DNA of 64,000 nucleotides from Aquimarina megaterium XH134 (GTDB lineage: Bacteria > Bacteroidota > Bacteroidia > Flavobacteriales > Flavobacteriaceae): contig NZ_JACB01000003.1 of assembly GCF_000520975.1 (NCBI RefSeq), positions 372,001-436,000 on the forward strand, in the 5' to 3' direction. The notes below the pieces were generated by a model. The model saw only the letters and a list, made by a program, of their open reading frames with translations, ran no database searches and was not told the DNA's origin. The position numbers and the translations under genes are program-made. Shown one piece after another: positions 63,819 through 64,000 of this stretch (positions are counted from its first letter, which is position 1; each line of letters opens with the position of its first letter).

Positions 63819-64000
63819 TGAAAAAGCTAAAATTTTATAGTAACCTATGGAAAATCAGTGTAGTACTAGTTGTGATATTAGGTGTCTTGTTTGCGTATAT
63901 TCCATCAATACAAGTAGAGAATCTTATCAATATTCAATTTTCTAATTCTTTAATAGAGTTTAATGAATTAGTAAAAAAACCACTGTATTTCGAGAATAAT
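63818..64000 (+). CDS. Membrane-anchored protein of unknown function, N-terminal part (cut by window edge)
   Basis: The ATG at 63818 overlaps the patatin-like stop codon (TAATG). The frame stays open to the window end, giving 61 residues. A single membrane anchor (ISVVLVVILGVLFAYIP) is followed by a polar, probably external segment. No family can be assigned from this part. Co-translation with the patatin-like enzyme suggests a partner. Confidence 0.6.
   Translation, partial: MKKLKFYSNLWKISVVLVVILGVLFAYIPSIQVENLINIQFSNSLIEFNELVKKPLYFENN

Noticed and set aside
1..64000. CRISPR arrays, tRNA/rRNA genes, insertion sequences, phage genes
   Set aside because: Looked for throughout; no regularly spaced repeat array, no transposase or integrase reading frame and no tRNA-like cloverleaf noticed.

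Overview
The window is AT-rich chromosomal DNA of a Bacteroidota member, most likely a marine Flavobacteriaceae bacterium of the Aquimarina kind. The reasons are FecI/FecR-controlled TonB-dependent receptors with an STN domain, DUF4249, outer-membrane beta-barrel proteins with a carboxypeptidase-regulatory-like N-terminus, five LytS/LytTR two-component pairs, HYC_CC_PP and DUF3347 proteins, few Shine-Dalgarno sequences and TAnnTTTG-like -7 boxes. Genus assignment is inference. I see no tRNA, rRNA, insertion sequence, phage gene or CRISPR array. No gene-free stretch exceeds 300 bases; the longest (about 220-300 bp) hold the regulatory repeats and hairpins listed here.

Layout. 1-738: tail of a beta-sandwich protein. 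810-6954 (minus): module A, ABC ATPase, ABC permease fused to an M1-type peptidase, LytS kinase, LytTR regulator. 7257-12427 (plus): fecI-fecR-STN TonB receptor-DUF4249. 12651-16651 (plus): outer-membrane barrel protein plus LytS/LytTR pair (B). 16837-28518 (plus): copper/silver resistance cluster (HYC_CC_PP, CusA, CusC, DUF3347 lipoprotein, AraC regulator with an HMA-like N-terminus, CopA, PepSY protein, CusB). 28556-35049: module C, LytTR/LytS divergent from ABC ATPase plus permease/M1. 35302-40816: RNA and cold cluster (DEAD helicase, DbpA-like helicase, CspA-like protein, SSL2-like helicase, RlmF). 40828-43236: Crp/Fnr regulator, HD hydrolase, MFS transporter. 43242-49252: LytTR/7TM kinase pair (E) divergent from an outer-membrane barrel protein and a PD40 lipoprotein. 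49500-50599: frameshifted AraC regulator. 50703-52128: DUF2911 protein and small membrane protein. 52173-60834: module D, LytTR/LytS divergent from ankyrin-phosphoesterase, ABC ATPase, permease/M1. 60929-62011: M57 metalloprotease lipoprotein. 62265-64000: patatin-like protein and the start of another membrane-anchored protein.

How the genes work together. The main theme is a three-times repeated module (A, C, D) of a LytS/LytTR pair with an ABC ATPase and a large ABC permease carrying an extracytoplasmic M1-like peptidase domain. Gene order is shuffled between copies. The peptidase domains keep zinc and catalytic-tyrosine motifs but share a changed GxMEN region and a one-residue longer HExxH-to-Glu spacing. 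Upstream of modules A and C and of the barrel gene in B I find direct repeats of a TTCATCAA/TTCATAGA-like half-site spaced exactly 21 bp, the geometry expected of LytTR operators. The natural model, an inference, is that each kinase senses an envelope state and its LytTR regulator switches on the neighbouring transporter/peptidase or barrel protein. Barrel proteins are paired with LytTR systems twice (B and E). The copper cluster is a complete Cus-type RND pump plus CopA and a probable built-in metal sensor.
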